A stretch of DNA of 64,000 nt from Cytophagaceae bacterium. GTDB taxonomy: Bacteria; Bacteroidota; Bacteroidia; Cytophagales; Cytophagaceae. The stretch spans positions 1-64,000 of the forward strand of contig JAQZBV010000004.1 of NCBI GenBank assembly GCA_029237685.1, read 5' to 3'. Position numbers and translations under genes: made by a program. The stretch's first letter is position 1, and every line of letters begins with the position of its first letter. Shown piece after piece: positions 1 to 9,594 of this stretch. The notes beneath the pieces were generated by a model that made no database searches, was not told the origin of the DNA, and saw only the letters and a program-made list of their open reading frames with translations.

Positions 1-98
1 TAACAACTAACAACTAACAACTAACAACTAACAACTAACAACTAACAACTAACAACTAACAACTAACAACTAACAACTAACAACTAACAACTAACAAC
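1..98. repeat. Tandem heptamer array (taacaac)x14, family A
   Basis: Directly visible perfect 7-bp tandem repeat from base 1 to the dsbD stop codon; probably continues left of the window. Confidence 0.98.
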
Positions 99-2285
99 TT
101 ACTTTTTCCTCAGTATCTCAAAATTCTTAGTTCCTTCATCTAAGAAATCAATGAACTCTGCAATGTCTTCGTTGAAAGCAACAGGATTGGCCAATTCAGT
201 TTCCGTATAAGGATCTAATAAAATATAGAAAGGTTGTGCATTATTTTTAAAACGTGTTGCTTGAATGTCTACATTAATTGCACCGATTGTTTTCTTTACT
301 TTTCCGTCAAATGAAGAAGTTACCCATTGGTCTTCTGGAAGCTTTGTGTGATCGTCTACATATAGAGCTAGCACTACATAATTTTCTTTCAATCTTTTTA
401 ATACCTGAGGATCTGACCATACGTTTGCTTCCATTTTTCTGCAATTGACGCAACCGTGTCCTGTGAAATCAATAAATAAAGGAAGCCCTCTTTCTTTCGC
501 ACAAGCAATAGCTTCTTTGTATTCAAAGTATCCTTTCAATCCATGTGGCAACTTCAGGAAGTCACTATATAGTGGATTCAGACTGCAAAGTTTTTTATCA
601 CTTGCTGTTTCTTTTTCAGAAACCATAAGGGTATTACTCAGCGATAAATTGAAATCTTGTGTTGTAAGAGGCGGAAGATAACCTGAGACAGGTTTTAATG
701 GAGCGCCCCATAAGCCAGGTACTAAGTATACCGCGAAAAATAAACTGGCTATTGCCATTACTAGTCTTACGATACTTATACTTTCTACAGGACTATCATG
801 TGGTAAACGGATTTTGCCTAATAAATAAATACCGAGCAGAGTGAAGATAACAATCCATAAAGAAAGAAAGATATCTCTGTCAAGAATTCCCCAATGCATG
901 ACCTGATCAGCTACGCTTAGAAATTTCAAAGCAAATGCTAGCTCAACAAAACCGAAAGTTACTTTAATCACATTCAGCCATCCTCCGGACTTAGGCAACT
1001 TTTTCAATAATTCAGGAAAAATTGCAAAGAGGGCAAATGGAATAGCAAACGCAGAAGAATAGGCCATCATTCCAATGGCAGGTCGCAGTAGTTCACCTTC
1101 TTTAGCAGCGATCAATACGCCACTTACAAAAGGAACGGTGCATGAAAACGATACAACGACAATCGTCATTGCCATAAAAAAGACACCATAATACCCACCT
1201 TTATCAGCCTCACGATCTACTTTATTTACGAGCGAAGAAGGTAAAGTAATTTCATACATTCCTAACATTGATAGTGCAAAGAAAATAAAAATGACTGTGA
1301 ATATAACGTTAGGAATCCAATGAGTGCTAAGAGCATTGGCAAAGCCGACACCAAAGATTATGGTACATATTACTCCGATTAATGTATAAATGATAACAAT
1401 AGAAGTTCCAAATACAAGGGCTTTGATAATGGCATGTTTACGGGTTTGTGTTGAATTGGTAAATAATGTTACAGTCATTGGAATCATTGGAAACACACAA
1501 GGGGTATAGAGTGCGCTAAAACCGGCAAAAAATGCAAGAAAAATGAAGGCTATCAAACTTAAGTCAGCTGTAGACTCATTACCTCTTGTTTTCAAGATCA
1601 GTTCGGGAGAATTGACTTGCTTAGCTGCTTTGACCTTATCAGCTTCTGCTACAGCTGTTGCTGAATCCAACGGAGGTTTCGCAAGGCTGCTATAATCCGC
1701 TTCTTTTACTTTATCAGGTACGGCATTAAGGGAAGACGAACCGTTGGCTTTGGTTACTACGAAATCTTTAAACTCAAACTCCCCATCTCCGCCAATGCAT
1801 TTACCATCTACTTCTGTGCAGACTTGATAAGTATAAGATCCTTTTATGGAAACATTCTCATCAAGAATTTTAACAGTTTGTTTGAAGAGGGCTTTGTGCT
1901 TGAAGTAAGTGTATTCTCCACCCCAGATGTCATCGTATTTTTTCTTGGCGCCTACAGGTTTGAGTTTACCTACAAGTTTGTAAGTACTGTTGGGTTCGAA
2001 TGTTATGACGGTAAGGTTGGGACCGAGATTAGGATCGAAATCGGAAGAGTACAAATACCAGTTGTCATCGATCGCTACTTCAAAAACAAGATCAACGGTT
2101 TGTCCTACAGCAACCTCTTTTTTAGACAGAGAATATTTCCAGGTGGCTGGCTTTAAAAGCTTCTGTTTCGTTTCACTCTGCAAAATGGTCTGCTTCGTTT
2201 CGCTTTTTAAAACAGGCTTCTTGGGTTCGCTGTTGCAGGCGAAGAAGCTGAAAAACAAAAGAATAAAAGAAATGTGTTTTATCAT
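99..2285 (-). CDS. dsbD: Protein-disulfide reductase DsbD family (signal/lipoprotein N-terminus, DsbD-like N-domain, multi-TM core, C-terminal thioredoxin-like domain)
   Basis: 728 aa ORF; TM core with YTPCVFPMIPMTV and FSCTVPFVSG motifs; C-terminal FIDFTGHGCVNCRKMEANVW thioredoxin-like CxxC. Confidence 0.9.
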   Translation of the reverse strand: MIKHISFILLFFSFFACNSEPKKPVLKSETKQTILQSETKQKLLKPATWKYSLSKKEVAVGQTVDLVFEVAIDDNWYLYSSDFDPNLGPNLTVITFEPNSTYKLVGKLKPVGAKKKYDDIWGGEYTYFKHKALFKQTVKILDENVSIKGSYTYQVCTEVDGKCIGGDGEFEFKDFVVTKANGSSSLNAVPDKVKEADYSSLAKPPLDSATAVAEADKVKAAKQVNSPELILKTRGNESTADLSLIAFIFLAFFAGFSALYTPCVFPMIPMTVTLFTNSTQTRKHAIIKALVFGTSIVIIYTLIGVICTIIFGVGFANALSTHWIPNVIFTVIFIFFALSMLGMYEITLPSSLVNKVDREADKGGYYGVFFMAMTIVVVSFSCTVPFVSGVLIAAKEGELLRPAIGMMAYSSAFAIPFALFAIFPELLKKLPKSGGWLNVIKVTFGFVELAFALKFLSVADQVMHWGILDRDIFLSLWIVIFTLLGIYLLGKIRLPHDSPVESISIVRLVMAIASLFFAVYLVPGLWGAPLKPVSGYLPPLTTQDFNLSLSNTLMVSEKETASDKKLCSLNPLYSDFLKLPHGLKGYFEYKEAIACAKERGLPLFIDFTGHGCVNCRKMEANVWSDPQVLKRLKENYVVLALYVDDHTKLPEDQWVTSSFDGKVKKTIGAINVDIQATRFKNNAQPFYILLDPYTETELANPVAFNEDIAEFIDFLDEGTKNFEILRKK

Positions 2286-2374
2286 AAGTAAAAGGATAAC
2301 AGCAATCTGTTATAAATAGTTTTAGTGGTAAGCGAAACCTATAAGTTGACGAATCAAATTTTCCTTGGTCTGAC

Positions 2375-3742
2375 TTACTTTTTTAATTCAACATATTGTT
2401 TATGAAACTCACAAATGGTTTCGATACCCATAAAGAAATTAAACAGGTGATAATTTTCATTCGGAGAATGAATAGCATCGCTGTGCAGGCCAAATCCCAA
2501 CAATACCGTATCGAGACCTAACTCCTTTTTAAATAAACTCACAATAGGAATACTTCCTCCCTCGCGCATGGGGATAGGTCTTTTGTTCCAAACGGTTGAA
2601 AAGGCTTTCTCCGCTGCTTTGTATCCGTCTGAAGTCAACGAAGTAAGCGCAGGTTCTCCTCCATGATGAGGTTTCACAATCACTTCTACTGAAGCCGGCG
2701 CCATGCGTTTGAAATGATCCGTGAAGAGCTGTGTGATTTTTTCTGAGGATTGATTCGGTACCAAACGCATCGACAATTTAGCAAAGGCTTTGGAAGGCAA
2801 TACTGTTTTTGCTCCTTCTCCGGTGTAGCCGCCCCAGATGCCGTTGACGTCCAGACTTGGGCGTATGCTGACACGCTCTAAGGTGCTGTATCCTTTTTCT
2901 CCCGCTACTTCTTTCAGTTTCAAAGAAGCTTTGTAAGCTTCCAGATCAAAAGGCGCTTCGCGCATGCGTTGACGTTCTTCGGCTGAAGCTTCTTGCACAT
3001 CGTCGTAGAATCCGGGAATGGTGATGCGATTGTTTTCGTCTTTCAAGGAAGTGATCATCTGAGCCAATACTTGTATAGGATTGGCCACCGCACCGCCATA
3101 CATGCCGGAATGAAGGTCTCTGGAAGGTCCTGTTACTTCTATCTCCAAATAACTCAATCCTCTCAGACCGGTTGTAATGGAAGGATTTTCATTAGATAAA
3201 ATACCGGTGTCGGAAACTAAAATGATATCTGCTTGGAGCAGTGTTTTCTGATCTTTCAGAAATTGTTCCAGGTTATTGCTGCCCACTTCTTCTTCTCCTT
3301 CTATGAGAAACTTTAGGTTACAAGGCAGTGTACCTACTTGGTTTAAGGTTTCTAATGCTTTGATGTGCATAAACATCTGTCCCTTGTCATCGCTTGCGCC
3401 GCGGGCAAAGATTTTACCGTCTTTGATAACGGGTTCAAAAGGAGGACTGTCCCAAAGGTTTAGCGGATCAGCAGGTTGCACATCGTAATGTCCGTAAACC
3501 AAAACAGTGGGTAAACTTGGATCGATTAACTGTTCGCCATAGACGATCGGATGTCCGGCGGTTGGATACAGCTGAGCGTTGTCTGCACCGGCTTTCAATA
3601 GAAATTCTTTTACTTTTTCAGCGGCACGCAATACGTCTGCTTTGTATTGATTGTCGGCGCTTACAGAAGGAATGCGCAAAAGTTCTTTCAGCTCTTCCAG
3701 GAATCTTTCTTTGTTGGATTCGATGTATGATTTTACAGACAT
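2375..3742 (-). CDS. M20 family dipeptidase/metallopeptidase
   Basis: Start trimmed from the ORF call (3880) to MSVKSYIESNKERFLEELKELLRIPSVSAD at 3742; motifs VLVYGHYDVQPADPLNLW, GASDDKGQMFMHIKA, EGEEEVGS. Confidence 0.92.
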   Translation of the reverse strand: MSVKSYIESNKERFLEELKELLRIPSVSADNQYKADVLRAAEKVKEFLLKAGADNAQLYPTAGHPIVYGEQLIDPSLPTVLVYGHYDVQPADPLNLWDSPPFEPVIKDGKIFARGASDDKGQMFMHIKALETLNQVGTLPCNLKFLIEGEEEVGSNNLEQFLKDQKTLLQADIILVSDTGILSNENPSITTGLRGLSYLEIEVTGPSRDLHSGMYGGAVANPIQVLAQMITSLKDENNRITIPGFYDDVQEASAEERQRMREAPFDLEAYKASLKLKEVAGEKGYSTLERVSIRPSLDVNGIWGGYTGEGAKTVLPSKAFAKLSMRLVPNQSSEKITQLFTDHFKRMAPASVEVIVKPHHGGEPALTSLTSDGYKAAEKAFSTVWNKRPIPMREGGSIPIVSLFKKELGLDTVLLGFGLHSDAIHSPNENYHLFNFFMGIETICEFHKQYVELKK

Positions 3743-3752
3743 GATCAGCTCG

Positions 3753-4670
3753 TTATTCAGAGAGAAATATACGTTTTTTTTCCGGTAATCCATCCCAGGC
3801 TTGCAGTCCTCCGGTATGAAGGGCCACGATTTTTTTGTCTTTTGGGAGCAAGCCTTTATCGGCCAGATCAAATAGTCCAAAGAGCAATTTGCTGGTGTAG
3901 GTGGGGTCTAAGGCAATGCCTTGCTGTTCGTTAAACTGTTTTACAAAAGCCAACAGTTCGTCTGGCAATTTCGCATAACCTCCCATGTGATAATCAAGAA
4001 AAAGCTTTAAAGCAGAAGGCGTAGGTTGCGGTGAAAGAAGATGTTGTACCTCATCCAACAGAAATCCTCCTCCTTTTAATGCCGAAAAGCCCCAGGCTTC
4101 TTGTTGCGATTTTAAGCCGGCCAGGATTCCTGCCAGTGTACCACCAGTGCCGCAGGCCGTGGCAATGATATCCGTGTCTTGAGGCAGGAGTGAAATTATT
4201 TCTTGTACTCCTTTTACCGCAAAAATAGTACTGCCGCCTTCAGGGATCAGGTAACCCAATGGTATATTTTGTTGACTCATCCAGGCTTGTATAAATGCCG
4301 GATCATTCTTTTTTCGATAGTCTTCCCTTGATAGGTAAAAAAGCTGCATGCCTTTACTGACGCAATATTGAAGGGTATCATTGAGCGGGACATGTTCTTC
4401 TCCCCGGATAATACCGATGCTTTTGAAACCGAAGTATTCCGCGGCTTCGGCTGTTGCATAGAGGTGATTGGAATAAGCGCCGCCGAATGTAATCAAAGTC
4501 TGAATGCCCAAGCGTTGCGCTTCCAGCAAATTGTATTTCAGTTTGAACCATTTATTTCCTCCGGCTGGATAAGGCAGTAGATCCAGACGAGCCAGGTACA
4601 GGTTGTCCGTCTTCGGATGCTTAATTGGGCTGACGGTGATAGGAGGAAGGGTATGGCTTTGAAGCAACAT
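3753..4670 (-). CDS. PLP-dependent 1-aminocyclopropane-1-carboxylate deaminase / D-cysteine desulfhydrase-like protein
   Basis: 305 aa; GGNKWFKLKYNL, TFGGAYSNHLYATA, TACGTGGTLAGILAGL. Confidence 0.85.
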   Translation of the reverse strand: MLLQSHTLPPITVSPIKHPKTDNLYLARLDLLPYPAGGNKWFKLKYNLLEAQRLGIQTLITFGGAYSNHLYATAEAAEYFGFKSIGIIRGEEHVPLNDTLQYCVSKGMQLFYLSREDYRKKNDPAFIQAWMSQQNIPLGYLIPEGGSTIFAVKGVQEIISLLPQDTDIIATACGTGGTLAGILAGLKSQQEAWGFSALKGGGFLLDEVQHLLSPQPTPSALKLFLDYHMGGYAKLPDELLAFVKQFNEQQGIALDPTYTSKLLFGLFDLADKGLLPKDKKIVALHTGGLQAWDGLPEKKRIFLSE

Positions 4671-4704
4671 ACATGCAAGATAACAAGAGCGCTACTCGAT
4701 ACAA

Positions 4705-4843
4705 ACTGTCTGACCCCTAAATCCCCTGAAGGGGACTTGTTCAGTATAAAGCAAGAGTAATTAGCAACAGAAACAAGTTCTTGCTGTCGCTAATTACTCA
4801 ATACTGTTAAGTCCCCTTCAGGGGATTTAGGGGCCAGACTGCT
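4705..4843. repeat. Long REP-like inverted repeat, family D (cccctaaatcccctgaaggggac)
   Basis: Left arm ctgtctgacccctaaatcccctgaaggggactt; right arm aagtccccttcaggggatttaggggccagactg. Inner arms agagtaattagc / gctaattactc also pair. Confidence 0.95.
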
Positions 4844-4900
4844 AGGAATGAAAACTACTCTCCACTATTTTCCCTATCTTTACAAACAATTAAAACCCAC

Positions 4901-5944
4901 ATGACCCTTTCCGAAGAAAATATTGATTTTAGCGAAGACGACGTAGAGTTATTTGAACACCACCGTATTGTGGTAGACAAAGGACAAAGCATGATTCGCA
5001 TCGATAAATTCTTGATGGATCGGATTCAGAATGCCACGCGCAGTAAATTGCAAAATGCCATTCATGCAGAAACGTTGAAAGTCAATGACCGTGCGGTAAA
5101 ACCCAGCTATAAGGTTAAACCGGGCGACACCATCATCGTTTCCCTTCCGCATCCGCCAAGAGAAGATGTGGTGCTGCCGGAAAATATTCCATTGGACATT
5201 ATTTACGAAGACGAGGAATTATTGATTGTTAATAAACCCGCCGGTATGGTCGTGCATCCTGCACACGGCAATTGGACAGGGACCTTAGTGAATGCCTTAT
5301 CCTACCATTTGAATAATTTGCCTTCCTCCAACGGAGACATTCGTCCGGGCTTGGTGCATCGTATCGATAAAGACACATCCGGTTTATTGGTGATCGGGAA
5401 AACAGAATACGCGATGAGTTTTCTAGGGAAACAGTTTTTTGACCACAGCATTGAACGTACTTATTATGCCATCGCCTGGGGAGTTCCTAATCCTCCGAAT
5501 GGCACCGTAGACGCTCCCATTGCCCGTAGTATGAGAGATCGCAAGATCATGGCCGTGTATGAGGATGAAGAACAAGCCAAGCGAGCCGTGACCCATTATA
5601 AAGTATTAAAGGACCTGCAATATGTATCGTTGATTCAGTGTAACCTGGAAACAGGGAGAACACATCAGATTCGCGTACACATGAAGCACATCGGCCATCC
5701 TTTGTTCAACGATGCGACCTATGGCGGCGACAGAATTGTAAAAGGAACAGTATTTTCTAAGTACAAACAATTTGTAGATAATTGTTTCGAGCTCCTTCCC
5801 AGACAGGCCCTGCACGCCAAGTCTATTGGGTTTATTCACCCCACCACAAAAAAATTCATGCAGTTTGAGTCCGAGCTACCGGAAGATTTTAGGTTAGCGC
5901 TGGAGAAATGGGAAAGGTACAGTGATCAGAAAACTGAAAACTGA
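4901..5944 (+). CDS. rluD: RluA/RluD-family 23S rRNA pseudouridine synthase
   Basis: S4-like N-domain (MIRIDKFLMDRI) then VNKPAGMVVHPAHGNWTGTLVNAL, GLVHRIDKDTSGLLVIGKT, GRTHQIRVHMKHIGHPLFND. Confidence 0.92.
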   Translation: MTLSEENIDFSEDDVELFEHHRIVVDKGQSMIRIDKFLMDRIQNATRSKLQNAIHAETLKVNDRAVKPSYKVKPGDTIIVSLPHPPREDVVLPENIPLDIIYEDEELLIVNKPAGMVVHPAHGNWTGTLVNALSYHLNNLPSSNGDIRPGLVHRIDKDTSGLLVIGKTEYAMSFLGKQFFDHSIERTYYAIAWGVPNPPNGTVDAPIARSMRDRKIMAVYEDEEQAKRAVTHYKVLKDLQYVSLIQCNLETGRTHQIRVHMKHIGHPLFNDATYGGDRIVKGTVFSKYKQFVDNCFELLPRQALHAKSIGFIHPTTKKFMQFESELPEDFRLALEKWERYSDQKTEN

Positions 5945-6011
5945 AAATCTGAAACCGAAAATCTGAAACCGAAAATTCTCTCAGCTTCTCAGTTCTCTGT
6001 TCTCAGTTTTT
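5926..6011. repeat. Family B inverted repeat (gaaaactgaaaac-type tandem units)
   Basis: Left gaaaactgaaaactgaaaatctgaaaccgaaaa; right cagcttctcagttctctgttctcagttttt. Overlaps the 3' ends of both flanking convergent CDSs. Confidence 0.9.
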
Positions 6012-6797
6012 CTTCGCTTCTTCCCAATACCCATTCATCTCCTCCAACGTCATATCATGTAGTTTCTTTCCTGCAGCTTTCGCTTGTTCTTCCAGGTAGG
6101 TAAAACGTTTGATGAATTTTTTATTGGTACGCTCCAAAGCATCTTCGGGATTGATGTCTATGAAACGGGAGTAATTGATGATGGAGAAAAAGATATCTCC
6201 CAATTCATCTTCCATTTTTTCTTTATTGACTTCAGGAGCATTGGCTTCTTTTTCAAATTCGTCTAATTCTTCTTTTACTTTATCCCACACCTGGTCTTTG
6301 TTGTCCCAATCGAAACCTGCTCCCCGGGCTTTTTCCTGAATACGGATAGCCTTTACCATGGCAGGCAGAGACCTTGGCACACCGGCAAGGATGGTCTTGT
6401 TGCCGCCTTTTTCTGTTTGTTTGATCTGTTCCCAATTTCTTTTGACCGCTTCTTCATCTTCTGCTTTCACGTCGCCATAAATATGAGGGTGACGGCGGAT
6501 GAGTTTTTCACACAAACTGTCCATCACATCTTTGATGGTAAAGTCGTTGGTTTCGGAGGCTATTCTGCTGTAAAAAACGAGGTGCAGAAAAATATCCCCC
6601 AATTCTTTTTTGATCTCGTCCATGTCTTTTTCTACGATGGCATCAGAAAGTTCAAAGGTTTCTTCAATGGTTAAATAGCGCAGGCTGTCAATGGTTTGTT
6701 TTTTATCCCATGGGCATTGTTCACGCAGTTCGTCCATTATTTTGAGAACATTGGCGAAGGATTGAAGGGTTTCATTTAGCGGAACGACTTTACTCAT
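6003..6797 (-). CDS. mazG: Nucleoside triphosphate pyrophosphohydrolase MazG
   Basis: 264 aa; LREQCPWDKKQTIDSLRYLTIEETFELSDAI, KKELGDIFLHLVFYSRIA, second ELGDIFFSIINYSRF. Confidence 0.93.
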   Translation of the reverse strand: MSKVVPLNETLQSFANVLKIMDELREQCPWDKKQTIDSLRYLTIEETFELSDAIVEKDMDEIKKELGDIFLHLVFYSRIASETNDFTIKDVMDSLCEKLIRRHPHIYGDVKAEDEEAVKRNWEQIKQTEKGGNKTILAGVPRSLPAMVKAIRIQEKARGAGFDWDNKDQVWDKVKEELDEFEKEANAPEVNKEKMEDELGDIFFSIINYSRFIDINPEDALERTNKKFIKRFTYLEEQAKAAGKKLHDMTLEEMNGYWEEAKKN

Positions 6798-6825
6798 GGC
6801 AATGGAGTTAGATGGAATGTATGGT

Positions 6826-6910
6826 TCTGAAAACTGAGAACAGAAAACCGAGAACAGAAAACGGAATAGGCATCAGTTCTCGGTTTTCTGTTCTCAGTTC
6901 TCAGATTTCT
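6826..6910. repeat. Family B inverted repeat between divergent mazG and glmM
   Basis: Left tctgaaaactgagaacagaaaaccgagaacaga; reverse complement of right arm tctgagaactgagaacagaaaaccgagaactga (31/33 identical by eye). Confidence 0.95.
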
Positions 6911-6922
6911 CATAACTTCGTA

Positions 6923-6951
6923 TTGGGAATCTTATAAAATGGTTAAATTTG
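6923..6951 (+). promoter_or_regulatory. Candidate Bacteroidetes-type promoter for glmM (TTG ... TAAATTTG)
   Basis: TTG at 6923 and TAAATTTG at 6944-6951 (TAnnTTTG consensus), 18-bp spacing, ~60 bp upstream of the CDS. Confidence 0.45.
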
Positions 6952-7009
6952 AGTGTCCAACTTACAAATTATTTCAGTCTGTTGGACAGGGGACTAAAAT
7001 AAAACAGCA

Positions 7010-8422
7010 GTGACGCTTATACAATCTATTTCTGGTATTCGAGGAACCATCGGTGGTACCGTAGGTGATAACCTAACTCCTCAGGATGTAGTAAAGTTTG
7101 CTTCCGCTTTCGGAATGTGGATTTTAGAGAAGAATGAATCACCAAAGGTGGTGATTGGAAGGGATGCTCGCCCTTCAGGAGAATTGGTCACTCAATTGGT
7201 GGCTTCTACCTTACGCAGTTTGGGAATCCATGTCATTGACTTGGGTCTTTCTACTACACCAACGGTAGAATATACCGTAAAGCACGAAGAAGCAGCGGGA
7301 GGTATTGTCATCACGGCGAGTCATAATCCGGGCAATTGGAATGCCTTGAAACTGCTCAATGATTCGGGTGAGGTATTGACAGAGAAGCAGGGGAGTCAGG
7401 TCAACAAATACACGAAGAATTCAAAACTGCGTTTTGCGGAGTATAAAAAATTAGGTACTTATACCTTAGATAAAGACCAGGAGTCACTTAAGAGACACAT
7501 CGCAGCTATTTTGGCGCTGCCTTTAGTGAATGTAGAAGCCATTAAAAAACGCAACTTCAAAGTGGTGGTAGATGCCGTTAACTCTTCGGGAGGCTTTGCG
7601 GTTCCAATGCTATTGGAAGCATTAGGTGTTACGCAGGTTACTAAATTATTCTGCGAACCCAATGGCAATTTTCCTCATAACCCCGAACCATTACCGGAAA
7701 ACCTGACCTTCATTTCTTCTGAAATGGAGCGCGGTCAGTATGACCTAGGTATTGTAGTAGATCCGGATGTGGACCGTTTATGTTTCATCAAAGAAGATGG
7801 GATTGCATTCGGTGAAGAGTATACGCTGGTAGCGGTAGCGGATTATGTGTTAAAGCATACCCCGGGCAACACAGTGTCTAACCTTTCTTCCACACGTGCT
7901 TTGCGTGATATTACAGAGAAAGCCGGACAGAAGTATGTGGCATCACCGGTTGGTGAAGCACACGTAGTGGCTGCCATGAAAAAGAATAAAGCGGTCATCG
8001 GTGGCGAAGGCAACGGTGGTGTGATTTATCCTGAGTTGCAATACGGCCGTGATGCCTTAGTTGGGATTGCGTTATTCTTGTCTCACCTGGCTTTGTATGG
8101 CAAGCAAGTGTCCATGTTAAGAGGTACATATCCTCAATACCAGATTTCAAAAAATAAAATCGAACTTACGGACGATATCGATGCGGATGCAGTCATCTTA
8201 GAATTGCAGAAACGCTACAGCAAACAACCGATCAACAGCGAAGACGGAGTGAAAATAGAGTTTGATCAGGAATGGGTACAGTTGAGAAAATCCAATACAG
8301 AGCCCATCATTCGTATCTATTCCGAATCTTCTTCGATGGCGACAGCCGATCACCTGGCGAAAAAAATCATGGGAGACCTGCGTGAAATCTTAGAAACGAT
8401 CAATGCCAATCTACCTCGATAA
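7010..8422 (+). CDS. glmM: Phosphoglucosamine/phosphomannomutase family protein (GlmM-like)
   Basis: 470 aa; SISGIRGTIGG, GIVITASHNPGNWNALK, DPDVDRLCFI, GEGNGGVIYP. Confidence 0.88.
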   Translation: MTLIQSISGIRGTIGGTVGDNLTPQDVVKFASAFGMWILEKNESPKVVIGRDARPSGELVTQLVASTLRSLGIHVIDLGLSTTPTVEYTVKHEEAAGGIVITASHNPGNWNALKLLNDSGEVLTEKQGSQVNKYTKNSKLRFAEYKKLGTYTLDKDQESLKRHIAAILALPLVNVEAIKKRNFKVVVDAVNSSGGFAVPMLLEALGVTQVTKLFCEPNGNFPHNPEPLPENLTFISSEMERGQYDLGIVVDPDVDRLCFIKEDGIAFGEEYTLVAVADYVLKHTPGNTVSNLSSTRALRDITEKAGQKYVASPVGEAHVVAAMKKNKAVIGGEGNGGVIYPELQYGRDALVGIALFLSHLALYGKQVSMLRGTYPQYQISKNKIELTDDIDADAVILELQKRYSKQPINSEDGVKIEFDQEWVQLRKSNTEPIIRIYSESSSMATADHLAKKIMGDLREILETINANLPR

Positions 8423-9539
8423 TGCTGCCAGCGCACCCATGGACGAGCGTGTGCTCGAAGCCATGATGCCTTATTTCACCAACAAGTTCGGCAATCCTTC
8501 TTCCATACACAATTATGGCAGGGAGACGCGCGCAGCCATTGATAAGGCGAGAAAGACGATCGCCGATATTTTGAACACCTCACCTTCCGAGATCTTTTTT
8601 ACTTCCGGAGGCACAGAAGCCGATAACCTGGCGATCTTTAGTTGCATTCATACCTATGAGTTGAGTCATGTCATTACCTCACCACTGGAGCATCATGCCG
8701 TGTTGCACACAGCAGAAGAGCTGCAGGAAGACTACCTGGACTTTGAATTAAGTAAAGTGGAAGTGGATGCACAGGGAGCCTTGAACATGGAATGTCTGGA
8801 AGCCTTACTGGCGAACAATCCTATATCACTGGTGAGTCTGATGCACGGCAACAATGAGATCGGCAATCTGAACGACATCGAACGCATTGCAGCACTTTGT
8901 AAAGAAAACGAAGCGTACTTTCATTCAGACACCGTGCAGACGATGGGTCACTATCGTTTTGATCTGCAGAAATTACCGATTCATTATTTGAGTGCTTCGG
9001 CTCATAAATTTCACGGACCGAAAGGCGTAGGATTTTTATACGTCAATGCCGAGGCTGCTTTGAGACCTATGTTGTACGGCGGTCCTCAGGAGCGCAACAT
9101 GCGTGGCGGCACGGAGAATGTTCCGGGCATAGTAGGGATGGCGAAAGCTTTCGAGCTGGCCTATGGTAATTTGGATCAGGATAAAACTCATATTGTGGGC
9201 CTGAAAGAACGCATGATTGCACAACTGCGTTCACGTATTCCCAACATCACGTTCAACGGGCTTTCCGGAGAGTTGGATAAAAGTTTGTATACCGTATTGA
9301 ACATCAATTTACCTCCCGGTGACGAATACGAAATGCTATTGTTTAATTTGGATATTGAAGGCATTGCTGCTTCAGCAGGTAGTGCCTGTACCAGTGGTAC
9401 ACAAATTGGTTCGCATGTTTTAGAAGCGATCGGCACCAATCCGGATTCCGGTTACCTGCGTTTTTCTTTCAGTCGCATGAACACAGTAGAAGAAATAGAT
9501 AAGGCGGTGGAGGTTTTGGAGAAGGTGTTGAAGCGGTAA
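8403..9539 (+). CDS. Cysteine desulfurase (IscS/NifS family)
   Basis: IYLDNAASAPMDERV, FTSGGTEADNLAI, HSDTVQTMGH, SASAHKFHGPKGVGFLY, SAGSACTSGTQ. Overlaps glmM by 20 bp. Confidence 0.93.
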   Translation: MPIYLDNAASAPMDERVLEAMMPYFTNKFGNPSSIHNYGRETRAAIDKARKTIADILNTSPSEIFFTSGGTEADNLAIFSCIHTYELSHVITSPLEHHAVLHTAEELQEDYLDFELSKVEVDAQGALNMECLEALLANNPISLVSLMHGNNEIGNLNDIERIAALCKENEAYFHSDTVQTMGHYRFDLQKLPIHYLSASAHKFHGPKGVGFLYVNAEAALRPMLYGGPQERNMRGGTENVPGIVGMAKAFELAYGNLDQDKTHIVGLKERMIAQLRSRIPNITFNGLSGELDKSLYTVLNINLPPGDEYEMLLFNLDIEGIAASAGSACTSGTQIGSHVLEAIGTNPDSGYLRFSFSRMNTVEEIDKAVEVLEKVLKR

Positions 9540-9560
9540 AAGTATAAAAAGGAAATATAA

Positions 9561-9594
9561 TGGGCTTTGCAGAAATGTAAAGCTTTTTTTATTC
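9561..9594 (+). terminator. Candidate intrinsic terminator after the cysteine desulfurase gene
   Basis: gggctttgcagaaatgtaaagcttttttatt: imperfect stem followed by a T run. Confidence 0.5.

Noticed and set aside
1-98. Repeat array as a CRISPR
   Set aside because: Contiguous 7-bp units with no spacers and no cas genes in the window.
445-681. Antisense ORFs inside dsbD and many similar short ORFs throughout the track
   Set aside because: They overlap well-supported CDSs on the opposite strand or other frames, have composition expected from shadow reading frames, and show no recognisable motifs.
3743-3880. N-terminal extension of the M20 peptidase ORF
   Set aside because: The extension overlaps the upstream ACC-deaminase-like CDS and the conserved peptidase start MSVKSYIESNKERF fits at 3742.
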